From assembly GCF_001704415.2 (NCBI RefSeq), contig NC_030808.1:132943089-133007088 (forward strand): a stretch of DNA of 64,000 bases, read 5' to 3'. The notes under the pieces are model-generated. The model had not been told where the DNA came from. It saw only the letters and a program-made list of their open reading frames with translations, and made no database searches. Made by a program: the position numbers and the translations under genes. Positions 8,751-19,641 of the stretch are shown piece after piece (the first letter of the stretch is position 1; the number at the start of each line of letters is the position of its first letter). The DNA is from Capra hircus. Taxonomy: Eukaryota > Chordata > Mammalia > Artiodactyla > Bovidae.

Positions 8751-11700
8751 TCCAGTGTCAAGTGGGATGGACTGAAATCCAAATCTAGGTGTTACTAATA
8801 ATAAAAAGCCAAGGTTTGTGCTCTCTCTACTACACCCCACTGCCAATGAACTCTTAACTGAGAAAAGTTAACTTTTCAACAAAATAGAAGTAATCGGAGG
8901 AGTGGCAGAAGAGGGCTATTTGAGAGATATGGAAAGCAGGAAGAATGTATATTAATAGGAAAAGACGAAAATGAAAGTTATCTACACACACAGTACAAAT
9001 TGGGTCTAGCATCATGGGGAACTGGTAGGTAGGAAGGATGGACCCCAAATCTGTGTTGCTTGTGACCTGGATTGAATTCTTGGTCACACATAGCCAAGCA
9101 GTGTATAATGGAAAGTCCAGACCTTTTATATCCAACAGATCTTTGTTGATCCCCCTTCATCACATACTAACCACATGTCAAAATGAGGATAAAACTGAAT
9201 CCTTAAGTAATCCAACTATAGCCTCCATCAGATTGTAATTTTCTCTTCTCCAAGGATACTGAGGTTGGGGCTGTTGCTCCTGATGTTTGATTCCTGCTAG
9301 ATTGCACTCCCAGACACCAGTGCTAAATCCCAGTGCCATAAAGCTGTAGGCATGACAGCTTTTGTTGCCAACAAGAACCCAATAAGCATAATTTAATTCT
9401 GGTTTCGAGTATCCATCCAAACTCCATGCATTTAGTACTCTCCACTATTTTCCCTGGCCTGATTCTGCATAAAGATTACACAGTTGCACCCATAGCCCTC
9501 CAGAGAATATACCATATTTAAATGGGAGTGGCCATTGTGTATCGACAAAGGTAAATGCAATTAAATAAAAGCAATTGCGATCATGATGGATAATTTCTAT
9601 TGCTCCTATTCATATAATAAATGTGAATAGTAAAATCCATGATGGAATAGTTCCATTTCAAACGAATGTTGCTCAATTTATGGCCAGCTTTTCAAAATCT
9701 TAACTTCAATCATTTTCTTACTCAACACAATTATAACCATAAATAATTCAAATTGATTAAATTTGAAAATGAAAAGTTCAATTTATGAAAAGTTACAGAG
9801 CATAGTCAAATGTAGCAGCTCAGATAGCACATGAAAATTGGCTTACATTGTTTGCAAAGAAATTCTTTTCTTTTTGCAAAGAAATTCTTAATACAAAGAA
9901 ATATGATTAATGTAACACTAGATTATCAAACTGATCAATAGAACTGAAGATTATCACAACTTCTAAAAATAAATAAAAGTGACTGATATGAGAATTTATA
10001 TTCTCTTCTTATATTTAATAATAAAGTATACTCAATTAAAAATGGCCATATTCTTTTCCTAGTTTAGCATATTTGCTTTTTATTGTACAGTTGCTCTGAG
10101 CTACTGCTTTGATGTCTTTAAAAGCCTTAATTTTGCTACAGACCTTGAAATTAATTTAGAAACAATTTGATGCTCAATTTTTTCAGTAAACAAAGAAACA
10201 AGCTGGTTAAAACTAATCACTGTGCATCAGTATAAACATCTTTAATGAGTATGTATGGGTGGAAAAAACAGTTTCTTGCTTCAGATGATTCTTAAATATT
10301 TATAGTACTGTAGTTAAATACGAGCACACATATCAAGACATTTCCTGGTACCTAGTAGGTGGTTAGGAAATGTTTGTTGAACAAGTGATTAATACACTTT
10401 ATCAACAAATAAGTTTATATCATTGTGCCATATACATATTCTCCAAAAATCATGGAATTTTAAACATTAAAAAAGTATTCTAATGATGTGTGGAGTATTT
10501 ATTTACATGAGGTGGTAGGGCACAAAGTCCTCAGACAAGTGTGAACCTCGTGTCTGTTTTGTTTGCCACATAGCATGTCAATTCTAACCACCTCTTACGG
10601 ATCCTCTCCCATTTCTGCACCTGCGAACTTAAACTCTGCTATTATTAGAAAGGTTCCATCCTTCCCCTAGGGAAGCCACGTTTTTCATTTCTTATTTTAG
10701 AAAGAATCTCTGTTGGATTAGATGCACTTATACAATTTTCTTTGGCTTTTCAAAACTTCTTATAAAACTTTTTTCATTGTGTGCCCCCAGACCTGAGAAA
10801 AACCTAAACTCAATTCTACCTCAGTTTTTCAATTTATCCTACTGCTTTTTAGTGGTCATAACCTTTTTGTTTCCTACATTCATTTTTAAGTCTCTTCAAA
10901 TCCATACAATTTTGTCTCATGCTTCCTCCAAATGTTTAGTGACCATCCATCAATCCAACTGCATGCTGGCATTTTTAGAGTTAAAAAGGACTTGACGTTA
11001 CTAACACATTAACCTAACAGATGTTCTTGCTTGAGGACACAGAAGGCATCTCTCCTGCAGGCAGTGTCACCAGGGACCATTAGGGACACTGAGCCAAAAG
11101 AGCTTCCGTGGCCGGAATAGGGATGGGGTACAAATAGCGAGACCTACAGCATGTGAGGGGTCAGCCAGGAAGTCCCATCAGTTGCTGAAATAGAATTTGC
11201 TCAAAACTCTTTGTTGGGAGGAGGGTGGTCTTGGGATGTGGCACAGTATGGAGGACCCGGCTTCTGCCTCTCAGCTTCTCTCCTGAGGACTTTGGGAACA
11301 CCCACACAAATACCCCACTCACATCCTACGTACTGGGTGCTGAATTGTCCAACCATCTCCTCCTCCTCCTTTCCCACAGGTCCACTTGCCTTTCGGCACC
11401 AGTCTCTCCTTCCCATCTCCCCGCCAAAGCTGGCTGCCTCAAGGAAGCTGAGCCTCTCTTGGATCCAAGGCTGGGACTAATTGGCCCAATGGCTCACCCC
11501 TTTGTTAGGAAGTGGGTAGCAAATGTGCCTGTGGCCCAGTTTGAGCCAATAGGATTTTACTGTGTTTGGGGGAGAGGACTTCATCGATTTCTAGGAGAGT
11601 TCCTAGTGGCAGCTGACTTTCTCTTCCTACGGCTGTTGTTACTCACAGTCCTGAGGCCTCCTGCCTGAGAAGGAAGCCAAAGCACAGAGGAGGGCATTGT

Positions 11701-11794
11701 TGCAGGGCAGAGGAGGCTTTTTCACCCATAATTTGGGACAGCAGTGTTTGCCCTTTCCCTACCTCCTTTCCTTCCATGAAGGGGGACCTAGAAA
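8751..11794. other. Long repeat-poor stretch
   Basis: About 3 kb with almost no recognisable interspersed repeat. Positions 9540-10500 are strongly AT-rich. A fragment at about 10340-10385 (cctggtacctagtaggtgg..tgtttgttgaac) resembles an L2 3' tail. A 17-bp tract, tttgcaaagaaattctt, is repeated at about 9849-9889. Frames of 89 and 147 codons at 11211-11668 overlap in a GC-richer patch and show no domain. I see no exon signature. Confidence 0.45.
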
Positions 11795-11955
11795 AAATTG
11801 TACTAAAATACACACAACATAAAATTTTACCACAGTAACTATTTTAAGTGTACAATTCAGAGGAATTAAGTATATTTGCCTTGCAGTGCAACCATTAAAA
11901 CTACCCATCTCCCAAAATTTTTCATTACCCCAAACTGAAATTCTGTACTATTAAA
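11795..11955 (-). repeat. Old L1 3'-end fragment
   Basis: The plus strand reads 'aaaatacacacaacataaaattttacca..ttaagtgtacaattcag..ttaagtatatttgcc..tgcaaccat', then 'cccaaactgaaattctgtac', the antisense of an old mammalian L1M-type 3' UTR. Diverged. Confidence 0.55.
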
Positions 11956-12089
11956 TATGAAATGGACTTTTATTTAGTATGTGTGTATGTATGTATGTAT
12001 TTTTATTAAAGTATAGTTGATTTATGATGTTGTAATTGTTTCTGGTGTACAACAAAATGATTCATTTGTATCTACAGATTCTTTTTCAG

Positions 12090-12314
12090 GAGGCTTTCCT
12101 GGTGGCTCAGGATAAAGAATCTGCCTGCAATGCAGGAGACAGAGGGGATGTGGGTTTGATCCCTGGGTCAGGAAGAGCCCTTGGGGGAGGGCATAGCAAC
12201 CCATTCCAGTATTCTTGCCTGGAGAATCCCATGGACTGAGGAACCTTGCGGGCTGCAGTCTATGGGGTCGCAAAGAGTTGGACAAGACTGAAGCAACTGA
12301 GCATGCACACACAT
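12090..12314 (+). repeat. Bov-tA SINE with 12-bp target-site duplication
   Basis: A full-length-looking Bov-tA: tRNA-like head (ctttcctggtggctcag..tttgatccctgggtca) followed by the Bov-A monomer (agtattcttgcctggagaatcccatgg..gtcgcaaagagttggacaagactg). The target-site duplication attctttttcag is exact at 12078-12089 and 12315-12326, inside the L1. Confidence 0.95.
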
Positions 12315-12423
12315 ATTCTTTTTCAGATTCTTTTCCATTATGGTTTATAACAAGATAGTGAATATAATTCCTTGTGCTATACAGTAGGACTTTGTTGTTT
12401 TCATCTCTTTTATGTATAGTATT

Positions 12424-12642
12424 ACAGTGAAAGTGAAAGTGAAGTCACTCAGTCGTGTCCGACTCTTTGCTACTCCACGGACTGTAGCCTACCAGGCTCC
12501 TCCGTCCATGGGATTTTCCAGGCAAGAGTGCTGGAGTGGACTGCCATTTCCTTCTCCAGGGGATCTTCCCGACCCGGGAATCGAACCCATATCTCTCTCA
12601 TTGCAGGCAGATGCTTTACCCTCTGAGCCACCAGGGAAGCCC
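12424..12642 (-). repeat. Bov-tA SINE with 12-bp target-site duplication
   Basis: Reverse-complement Bov-tA: 'cactcagtcgtgtccgactc', 'ttttccaggcaagagtgctgg', 'ggatcttcccgacccgggaatc' and 'ctctgagccaccagggaagcc'. The duplication atgtatagtatt is exact at 12412-12423 and 12643-12654. It lies 109 bp from the oppositely oriented copy at 12090-12314. Confidence 0.95.
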
Positions 12643-13172
12643 ATGTATAGTATTGGGTATCTGCTAATTCTGAACTCCTAATTTACCCACCTCCTCCTTT
12701 CCCCTTTGGTAACTGTACAATTATTTTCTATGTCTATACCTGCTTCACTTTTCTGAAAAATTTTGTGTTATATTTTAGGTTCCACTTAGATTCCACTTAT
12801 ATAAGTGATATCGTATGATATTCGTCTGACTTTACTTAATATGATAATCTCTAGGTCCATCTGTGTTGCTGCGAATGGCTTTATTCCATTCTTTTCATGG
12901 CTGAGTAATATTCCATTGCACCACACTTCTTTATCTATTCTTCTGTCAACAGACATTTAGATTGCTTCCGTGTTTTACCCATTGTAAATTGTGCTGTTAT
13001 GAACATTGGGGGATATGTATCATTTTAAATTATGGTTTTCTCCAGATATATGCCCAGGAATGGGGTTGCTGGATCATATGATAGCTCTATTTTTAGTTGT
13101 TAAAAGAACTTTCATACTGCTTCCCATAGTGGCTGCACCAATTTACATTCCCACCAGCATCAATGTAGGAGG

Positions 13173-13891
13173 GTTCCTGAAAAGGAAATTTTAATTTGGC
13201 TGGATTCCACTGCACCCTTAATTCCTGGAGAAGGTGGTCACAATGTGTTTGAACATCATACACATAGGGGTGGCTCTCTCTCTCTGGCTTTTCTTTCCAC
13301 CCACAAAGCAGGAGGATGAGCTGAGTCAATGCCCTCTCCCTGGGGAAGGCCTGGACGCCTTGGTCCCTCCACTTCTACTTCCTAGAGAAAATGCTTTGAG
13401 AAGTTTGGTGGTTGGTTGGACAAAAGAAACCATTTGTTGTTTACCTGAAATTCTACTTTCACTGGGCATTCTGTGTTTTTATATGCTAAATCTGGCATCG
13501 ATATGTAAGGAGAATGAATCCCATTGAATGTGGTGACTGGAGATCTTAAAGGACCCCTGGCAGTAGCAGTGGACCCCAGTGCATGGCAATAAGGATATAG
13601 CAAGAAGCTGGCTCTCTCGGCAGAGACCAGCATGAAGAGAGGATTGTGGGCCCAGCTGACACTCTATATCTTCATTCCTGTTGTCTGGATGAAACAGAAA
13701 TTACATCTCATACCCCACCCTGAACTTAGACTGTGGAGGTTGGTAGGGAGGAGAACAGAGACAGAATCCTTAACTGGTTTAGTATTAACCCAAAAAAGAC
13801 AGATGTGAGGGTGTGTGTGTGCAGGGAAATGTGAAAGTGACCGAGTTCTTCTGCACTGGTAAGACGGAGTTGAAATGAGAACTTAAGCACT
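13173..13891. other. No recognisable feature
   Basis: Unique-looking. Overlapping open frames of 83 and 97 codons occur on opposite strands without resemblance to a known protein. A (CT)n run of about 12 bases is at 13273-13284. Confidence 0.4.
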
Positions 13892-14420
13892 AAGTTCGGT
13901 TCGGTTCAGTTCAGTTCAGTTGCTCAGTCGTGTCCGACTCTTTGCGACCCCATGAATTGCAGCACGCCAGGCCTCCCTGTCCATCACCAACTCTTGGAGT
14001 TCACTCAAGCTCACATCCATTGAGTCCATGATGCCATCCAGCCATCTCATCCTCTGTCATCCCCTTCTCCTCCTGCCCCCAATCCTTCCCAGCATCAGAG
14101 TCTTTTCCAATGAGTCAGCTCTTCACATGAGGTGGCCAAAGTACTGGAGTTTCAGCTTCAGCATCATTACTTCCAAAGAAATCCCAGGGCTGGTCTCCTT
14201 CAGAATGGACTGGATGGACCTCCTTGCAGTCCAAGGGACTCTCAAGAGTCTCTTCCAACACCACAGTTCAAAAGCATCAGTTCTTCAGCGCTCAGCCTTC
14301 TTCACAGTCCAACTCTCACATCCATACATGACCACAGGAAAAATCATAGCCTTGACTAGCGGACCTTAGTTGGCAAAGTAATGTCTCTGCTTTTGAATAT
14401 GCCATCTAGATTGGTCATAA
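13892..14420 (-). mobile_element. BovB LINE 3' end, 5' truncated
   Basis: The plus strand starts with the antisense BovB terminus (ggttcggttcagttcagttcag, then cagtcgtgtccgactctttgcg). It runs through the antisense 3' part of the ORF to 'ctagattggtcataa'. On the minus strand the decayed C-terminal RT-ORF blocks are legible. No convincing target-site duplication was found. Confidence 0.9.
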
Positions 14421-16239
14421 TAAAGTCACAGTTTCATATTTGAGCCTGGGAGTGAAAATCTGAACCTGCTACAGATTAAAAATTTGGACTCATGAGCATG
14501 TCTCCAAGGTCCCTTCTGTACAATTTCATAGCTATAGAGATGAGGCTGACCTGAAAAGGAAAGTAAGACAGAAGCTAGATGGGGGTTGCAATAGTAGAAA
14601 AACCCTATTAAGTGCCTGGTTACAGGAGACCTAGCAAATGAGCCTCGATGGGAAGAAGGGTAAGGAAAATCATAACTACTGTGCATTTAAGCTGTCCCTG
14701 TTTTGAGTTTGCTACTTTTTAAACATTTAAAGTTGAGAACGTGCTGGAGTTAATTATTATTAGCAGTGAGAGGCAGCTGATTTATGTTGATTAAGCTGAT
14801 TTAAGAGCTGTTTTATTAAGAGAACTATGATCAGGCTTTCCTGGGAACCAACCGGTGAACAAACATGGTTTTACAGGGAGAGCCACAAAGGGCTCTCGAC
14901 CCAGGAAGTCTGAAAGCTGAAGGAACTGTTGCAGACTGCACCATGTTCAACTTCCTGCTTAAACAGGCAGTACTTGCTGCAAGCATAGGGTGTCCTCCCT
15001 GCTTCCAAAGAGGGTGAAAGGCTTCATCTGGAACTTCCCAACCCCTGCAGAGGAAAAAGGGTGCCTAGACAGTGGGAAAAACACATGCCAGTCAGGAAGC
15101 CAGAATGCAAACCTTCCTAAGAGAGATGGGAGTTCAGCTAATTTCAGGAAGCTTGAGAGTAAAAGTGATCCAGTGGAAGGGCTAGTGGAGGAGAAACATC
15201 TCTACCTGGGGCCAAGAAATTGCTTTGTGCTCTTGCCCAGCAGTGCCCCACACTTACCTGAAGTTGGAAAGTAGACCATGCACTGGCAGGAGCAGGAACA
15301 AGCAAGTCTGTTCCTACCCAGAGAGGAGGAAATGAGTCACAGAGGTTGGTGAGTAACTCCCGTTGGTGGAACCATGCGGCCTGACCCAGACAGCAGTGGT
15401 GAATTGTCATTCTGGAGCATGGAGGCATGGCTGCCACCCACAGTATATGTTAGTCCTATCAAACAATACTCATCCCTACCAATTTATATATAAAGGAGTG
15501 AGTGAGGCCGAAGAACTCTGCCATATGTATCTTTTCTGGCTTTGAAATCCCTTATAAAATACATGGATGGCTAAAAGTAGAGATGAGCAGTGGTCATAAT
15601 CATGTTGCCTTGTATTTTAAAGGTTGCCCCTAGTGAAGAATAATGAGGAGTTAAAATTGAAGTATTGGCTAATCCTGGTATTAAGTATCAGGCTTTAGTT
15701 TTCTAGATGGTGGGTTTTGATACCAGAACTTCTGGCAGAGATTTTGCACTAAATCTGGGAAGACCTGTTTGACAGGAAACACCTATCTAACTGAGAGATT
15801 TTACCCAAAATTGGAAGGAGTGGGGAGAAATTTGTCCAATAACACCATGAAACCAGTTATCATGGCAGATAACCACTACAGCACAAAGCAAATATGAAAT
15901 TCATGTGGAAGCATCCAGTAAATGAGTTAGAAGCAGTGTCCATAGACATTGAGATCTAGTCTGTAAGGTGCAGAATCAGGGAAAAAAAAAACAAAATGTA
16001 TTCAACATTTTTACACAATGAGGTAAATATAATCCCACAGATATGACGTGCAATGGGAAGAACAAATTGCTGGCCCAGGCCTGTCATATCCACAAGAAGG
16101 GTGTCAGAAAGGCTAAAGCCAAGAACAAGCCAAAACTTGTGGGGGAAAAAAAAAAATTAAAGACAAGCAAAAAACTGGAACAAGAAGTACATGGAGGGTG
16201 TAGTTCTGCTGTTTGGGAAATTTAGCACAATATTTGCAG
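14421..16239. other. Unassigned sequence
   Basis: No repeat or gene was recognised over about 1.8 kb. A lysine-rich 60-codon frame at 16043-16225 (plus) sits beside an A-rich tract and just upstream of the old L1. It may belong to that element or be chance. Frames at 14990-15437 overlap on both strands and look non-coding. Confidence 0.4.
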
Positions 16240-17201
16240 ACAATGAAGATCAAGGGAAAGTACATAACAAGGGTAGTGGATTCAATCACTTATAAAGCAA
16301 ACACGAAGGCTAAAATATAAAAGTAGCAAAATTAACTAAAATTATAATAGTTAGTTAAGGGATGCATGAAATAAAAAGCTGTAAAATGTCATCAAAAGTA
16401 TAAAATGTGGAGGTGGGTAAAATGATAAAGCTTTGGGATGTGTTCAAATTTAAGTTGTACCAGCTTAAAATAGATGACTATTTACATAGATTGTTATATG
16501 TGCACCACACAATAACCACAAGGAAAAAAATTATAGTAGGTACACACAAAAAATGAGAAAGGAATCTAAACACAATGTTAAAGAAAATCACAAAAGCACA
16601 AGGGAAGAGAAAAAGAGAATAAGAAAGGAACAGAGAAGAGCTATAAAAACAGCCAGAAACCAAAATGTCAATAAATACATAACTATCAATAATTACTTTA
16701 AAGGTAATTTAGATTAAGTTCACCAATCAAAAGACATAGAGTGGCTAAATGGATAAAAAATAAGACCTATTTTATATAATAAAATAAAAATATAATAAAA
16801 AATAAGATCTATATGCTGCCTCCAAGAGACTCCCTTCAGAAGAATGGACACACACAGCATGAAAATGAAGGTGTGGAAAAAAATATTCTATGCAAATGCA
16901 AATAAAAAGAAAGGTAGAATAGCTATACTCATATCAGACAAAATAGACTTAAAAATGCTTATTGATACAGGGGTCAACCCATAAAGAACATATAACATTT
17001 AGAAATGTATATGCACCTAACAGAGGAGCATCAAGATATATAAAGCAAATATTACTGGATTTAAAGGGAGAAATTGAAAGCAATAAATAATAGTAGAGGA
17101 CTGTAACACCTTCACTTACACCCAATGAGTAGATCATCCAGACAGAAAATCAATAATGAAACATGGAATTTAAATGACAAATGAGACCAGGTTGACTTTA
17201 C

Positions 17202-17240
<39 letters not shown>

Positions 17241-17622
17241 TGACATTCTATCCAAAAGCAGTGGATAGTGCACATGGAACAGTCTCCAGGATAAATCACA
17301 TTAGGGCACAAAATTACTCTCAAAGTCAAGACTAAAATCATATAAAGCATTTTCTACAGAAACTGCAGACTAACAGATTATAATGATATTAAACTAGAAA
17401 TCAATCACAAGAAAAACCACAAAAATGTGGAGATTCAGCAATATGTTACTAAACAACTAATGGGTCATCAAAGAAATCAAAGGAGAAATTTAAAAAAAAA
17501 CCCTAGAGACAAATGAAAACATAAATATGGCATACCAAAAATCTCAGTGATGCAGCAAAAGTGGTTCTAGGAGGGAAGTTTATAGCAATATAGACCCACC
17601 TCAAGAAACAAAAATCCCAAAT
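16240..17622 (+). repeat. Old L1: inter-ORF region and ORF2 endonuclease part
   Basis: Landmarks in L1 order: 'ataaccacaagg..agtaggtacacac' (16514), 'cacaagggaagag' (16597), 'cagccagaaacc' (16650), 'atcaataattactttaaaggtaa' (16687), 'caatcaaaagacatagagtggctaaatgg' (16726), 'atgctgcctccaagagactc' (16811), 'atatcagacaaaatagactta' (16931), 'gatcatccagacagaaaatcaataa' (17132) and 'cacatggaacagtctccagg' (17270). It encodes the decayed endonuclease portion of ORF2, with every frame broken. It ends abruptly at the younger L1. Confidence 0.85.
17200..17240. repeat. (AC)n microsatellite
   Basis: About 20 CA units with two G interruptions, lying inside the old L1 ORF2 sequence. Confidence 0.95.
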
Positions 17623-18250
17623 AACTGGTGCTGGGAAAACTGGACAGCTATGTGTAAATGAGTGAAATTAGAATACTTCCTAACACTATACACAAAGAAA
17701 AACTCAAAATGGCTTAAAGACCTAAACGTAAGAACAGAAACTATAAAACTCTTAGAGGAAAATATAGGCAGAACACATGATGACATAAATCAAAGCAAGA
17801 TTCTCTATGACCCACCTCCTAGAGTAATGGAAATAAAAACAAAAGTAAGCAGGTGGGACCTGATTAAACTTAAAAGCTTTTGCACAGCAAAGGAAACTAT
17901 AAGCAAGGTGATAAGACAACCCTCAGAATGGGAGAAAATAATAGCAAATGAAGCAACTGACAAAGGATGAATTTCCAAAACATAGAAGCAGCTCATATAA
18001 CTCAATACCAGGAAAACAAACAATCCAATCAAAAAGTGGGAAAAAGACCTAAACAGACATTTCTCCAGAGAAGACATACAGATGGCTAAGAAACACATGA
18101 AAGGATGCTCAATATTGTTCATTATTAGAGAAATGCAAATGAAAACTGCAATGATATATCACCTCACACTGGCCAGAATGGCCATCATCAAAAAGTCTAC
18201 AAACAATAAAGGCTAGAGAGGGTGTGGAGAAAAGGGAACCCTCTTGCACT

Positions 18251-18379
18251 GTCGTGAAGTGAAAGTCACTCAGTCTTGTCTGACTCTTTTTGACCCCATG
18301 AACTGCAGCCTGCCAGGCTCCTCTCTCCATGGAATTCTCCAGGCAAGAATACTGGAGTGGGTTGCCATTTCCTTCTCCA
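18251..18379 (-). repeat. Bov-A monomer SINE
   Basis: A single antisense Bov-A unit: 'cactcagtcttgtctgactc', 'ctctccatggaattctccag' and 'gagtgggttgccatttcc'. The L1 word cttgcact is duplicated at 18243-18250 and 18380-18387. No tRNA head is present. Confidence 0.9.
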
Positions 18380-18584
18380 CTTGCACTCTTGGTGGGAATG
18401 TAAATTGATACAACCACTATGGAAGATGGTATTTTTTTATTACTTAAAAAACTAGGAATAAAACCACCATATGACCCAATAATCCCACTTCTATGCATGT
18501 ATCCTTTGGAAACCAAAATTGAAAGAGACACATGTATCCCATTGTTCACTGCAGCACTATTTACAATAGCTAGAACATGGAAGC

Positions 18585-18860
18585 CGGAGAAGGCAATGGC
18601 AACCGACTCCAGTACTCTTGCCTGGAAAATCGCATGGACGGAGGAGCCTGGTAGGCTGCAGTCCATGGGGTCGCTAAGAGTCGGACACAACTGAGCGACT
18701 TCACTTTCACTTTTCACTTTCATGCATTGGAGAAGGACATGGCAACCCACTCCAGTGTTCTTGCCTGGAGAATCCTAGGGACGGGGGAGCCTGATGGGCT
18801 GCCGTCTATGGGGTCGCACAGAGTCGGACACGACTGAAGCGACTGAGCAGAAGCAGCAGC
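18585..18860 (+). repeat. Bov-A2 dimeric SINE with 13-bp target-site duplication
   Basis: Two Bov-A units are joined by the 'cttcactttcacttttcactttcatgcattgg' linker, ending in a CAG-rich tail. The flanking duplication is agaacatggaagc at 18572-18584 and agaacgtggaagc at 18861-18873, with one transition. Confidence 0.95.
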
Positions 18861-19436
18861 AGAACGTGGAAGCAGCCTAGATGCCCATCGATAGATGAAT
18901 GGATAAAAAATTTGTGGTACATATACACAATGGAATATTACTCAGTCATAAGATGGAATGCATTTGAGTCTGTTCTAATGAGGTGGATGAACCTAGAGCC
19001 TATTACACAGAGTGAAGTAAGTCAGAAAGAGAAAGATAAATACTGTATACTAATGCATATATACGGAATCTAGAAAGATGGTACCAAAGAATTTATTTGC
19101 AGGGCAGCAGTGGAGAAACAGACATAGAGAACAGACTTATGGACATGGGGAGAGAGGAGGTGAGGGTGAGACGTATGGAGAGAGTAACATGGAAACTTAA
19201 AACACCATATGTAAAATAGATAGCCAATGGGAATCTGCTGTATGTCCCAGGAAACTCAAACAGAGGGTCAGTATCAACCTACAGGGGTGGAATAGGAAGG
19301 GAGATGAGAGGGAGGTTCAAGAGGGAGGGCATATATGTATACCTATGGCTGATTCATGTTGTGGTTTGACAGAAAACAACAAAATTCTGTAAAGCAATTA
19401 TCCTTCAATTGATAAATAAATAAATTAAAAATACCA

Positions 19437-19525
19437 TATTATCATCATCTCAATAGATGTAGAAAAAAATATTTGACAAAACTGAAGATTCATGATAAAA
19501 CCCTTAACAAAGTAGATATAGAGGG
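19437..19525 (+). repeat. Old L1 ORF2 fragment, left of the BovB insertion
   Basis: Contains 'atcatctcaatagatgtagaaaaaaatatttgac' (19443), the L1 RT motif-A region, then 'cccttaacaaagtagatatagaggg'. The same L1 resumes at 23244 after the BovB element. Confidence 0.85.
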
Positions 19526-19641
19526 TTCGGTTCAGTTCAGTCGCTCAATCATGTCCGACTCTTTGCGACCCCATGAATCGCAGCACGCCAGGCCTCCCTG
19601 TCCATCACCAACTCCCGGAGTGCACTCAGAGTAGCATCCAT

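Larger units (their letters stand above)
11956..13172 (-). repeat. Ruminant/artiodactyl L1 3' end, antisense
   Basis: The plus strand gives the reverse complement of L1 3' UTR and the ORF2 end: 'ttaaagtatagttgattta', 'ttccattatggtttataac', 'gctatacagtaggac', 'gataatctctaggtccatc', 'gctgagtaatattccattg', 'gaatggggttgctggatcatatg' and 'gtggctgcaccaatttacattcccacc'. The copy is 5' truncated at about 13172 and split by two Bov-tA insertions at 12090-12314 and 12424-12642. Confidence 0.85.
17623..19436 (+). mobile_element. Ruminant L1 (L1_BT-like), 5' truncated, 3' complete
   Basis: Well-preserved L1 ORF2 C-terminal region and 3' UTR: 'ctggtgctgggaaaactggacagc' (17623), 'gacctgattaaacttaaaagctttt' (17857), 'caatcaaaaagtgggaaaaagacc' (18025), 'ggaataaaaccaccatatgacccaa' (18454), 'gtggtacatatacacaatggaatattactcag' (18914), and the ruminant 3' UTR 'ttatggacatggggagag', 'ccaatgggaatctgctgtatg' and 'aaagcaattatccttcaatt', ending in an A-rich tail. 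It is split by Bov-A (18251-18379) and Bov-A2 (18585-18860). Much less diverged than the flanking old L1. Confidence 0.9.

Noticed and set aside
11225..11668. 147-codon plus frame as a gene
   Set aside because: Two plus frames and one minus frame overlap here. There is no domain, no splice context and no conservation information. A GC-richer patch makes such lengths unremarkable.
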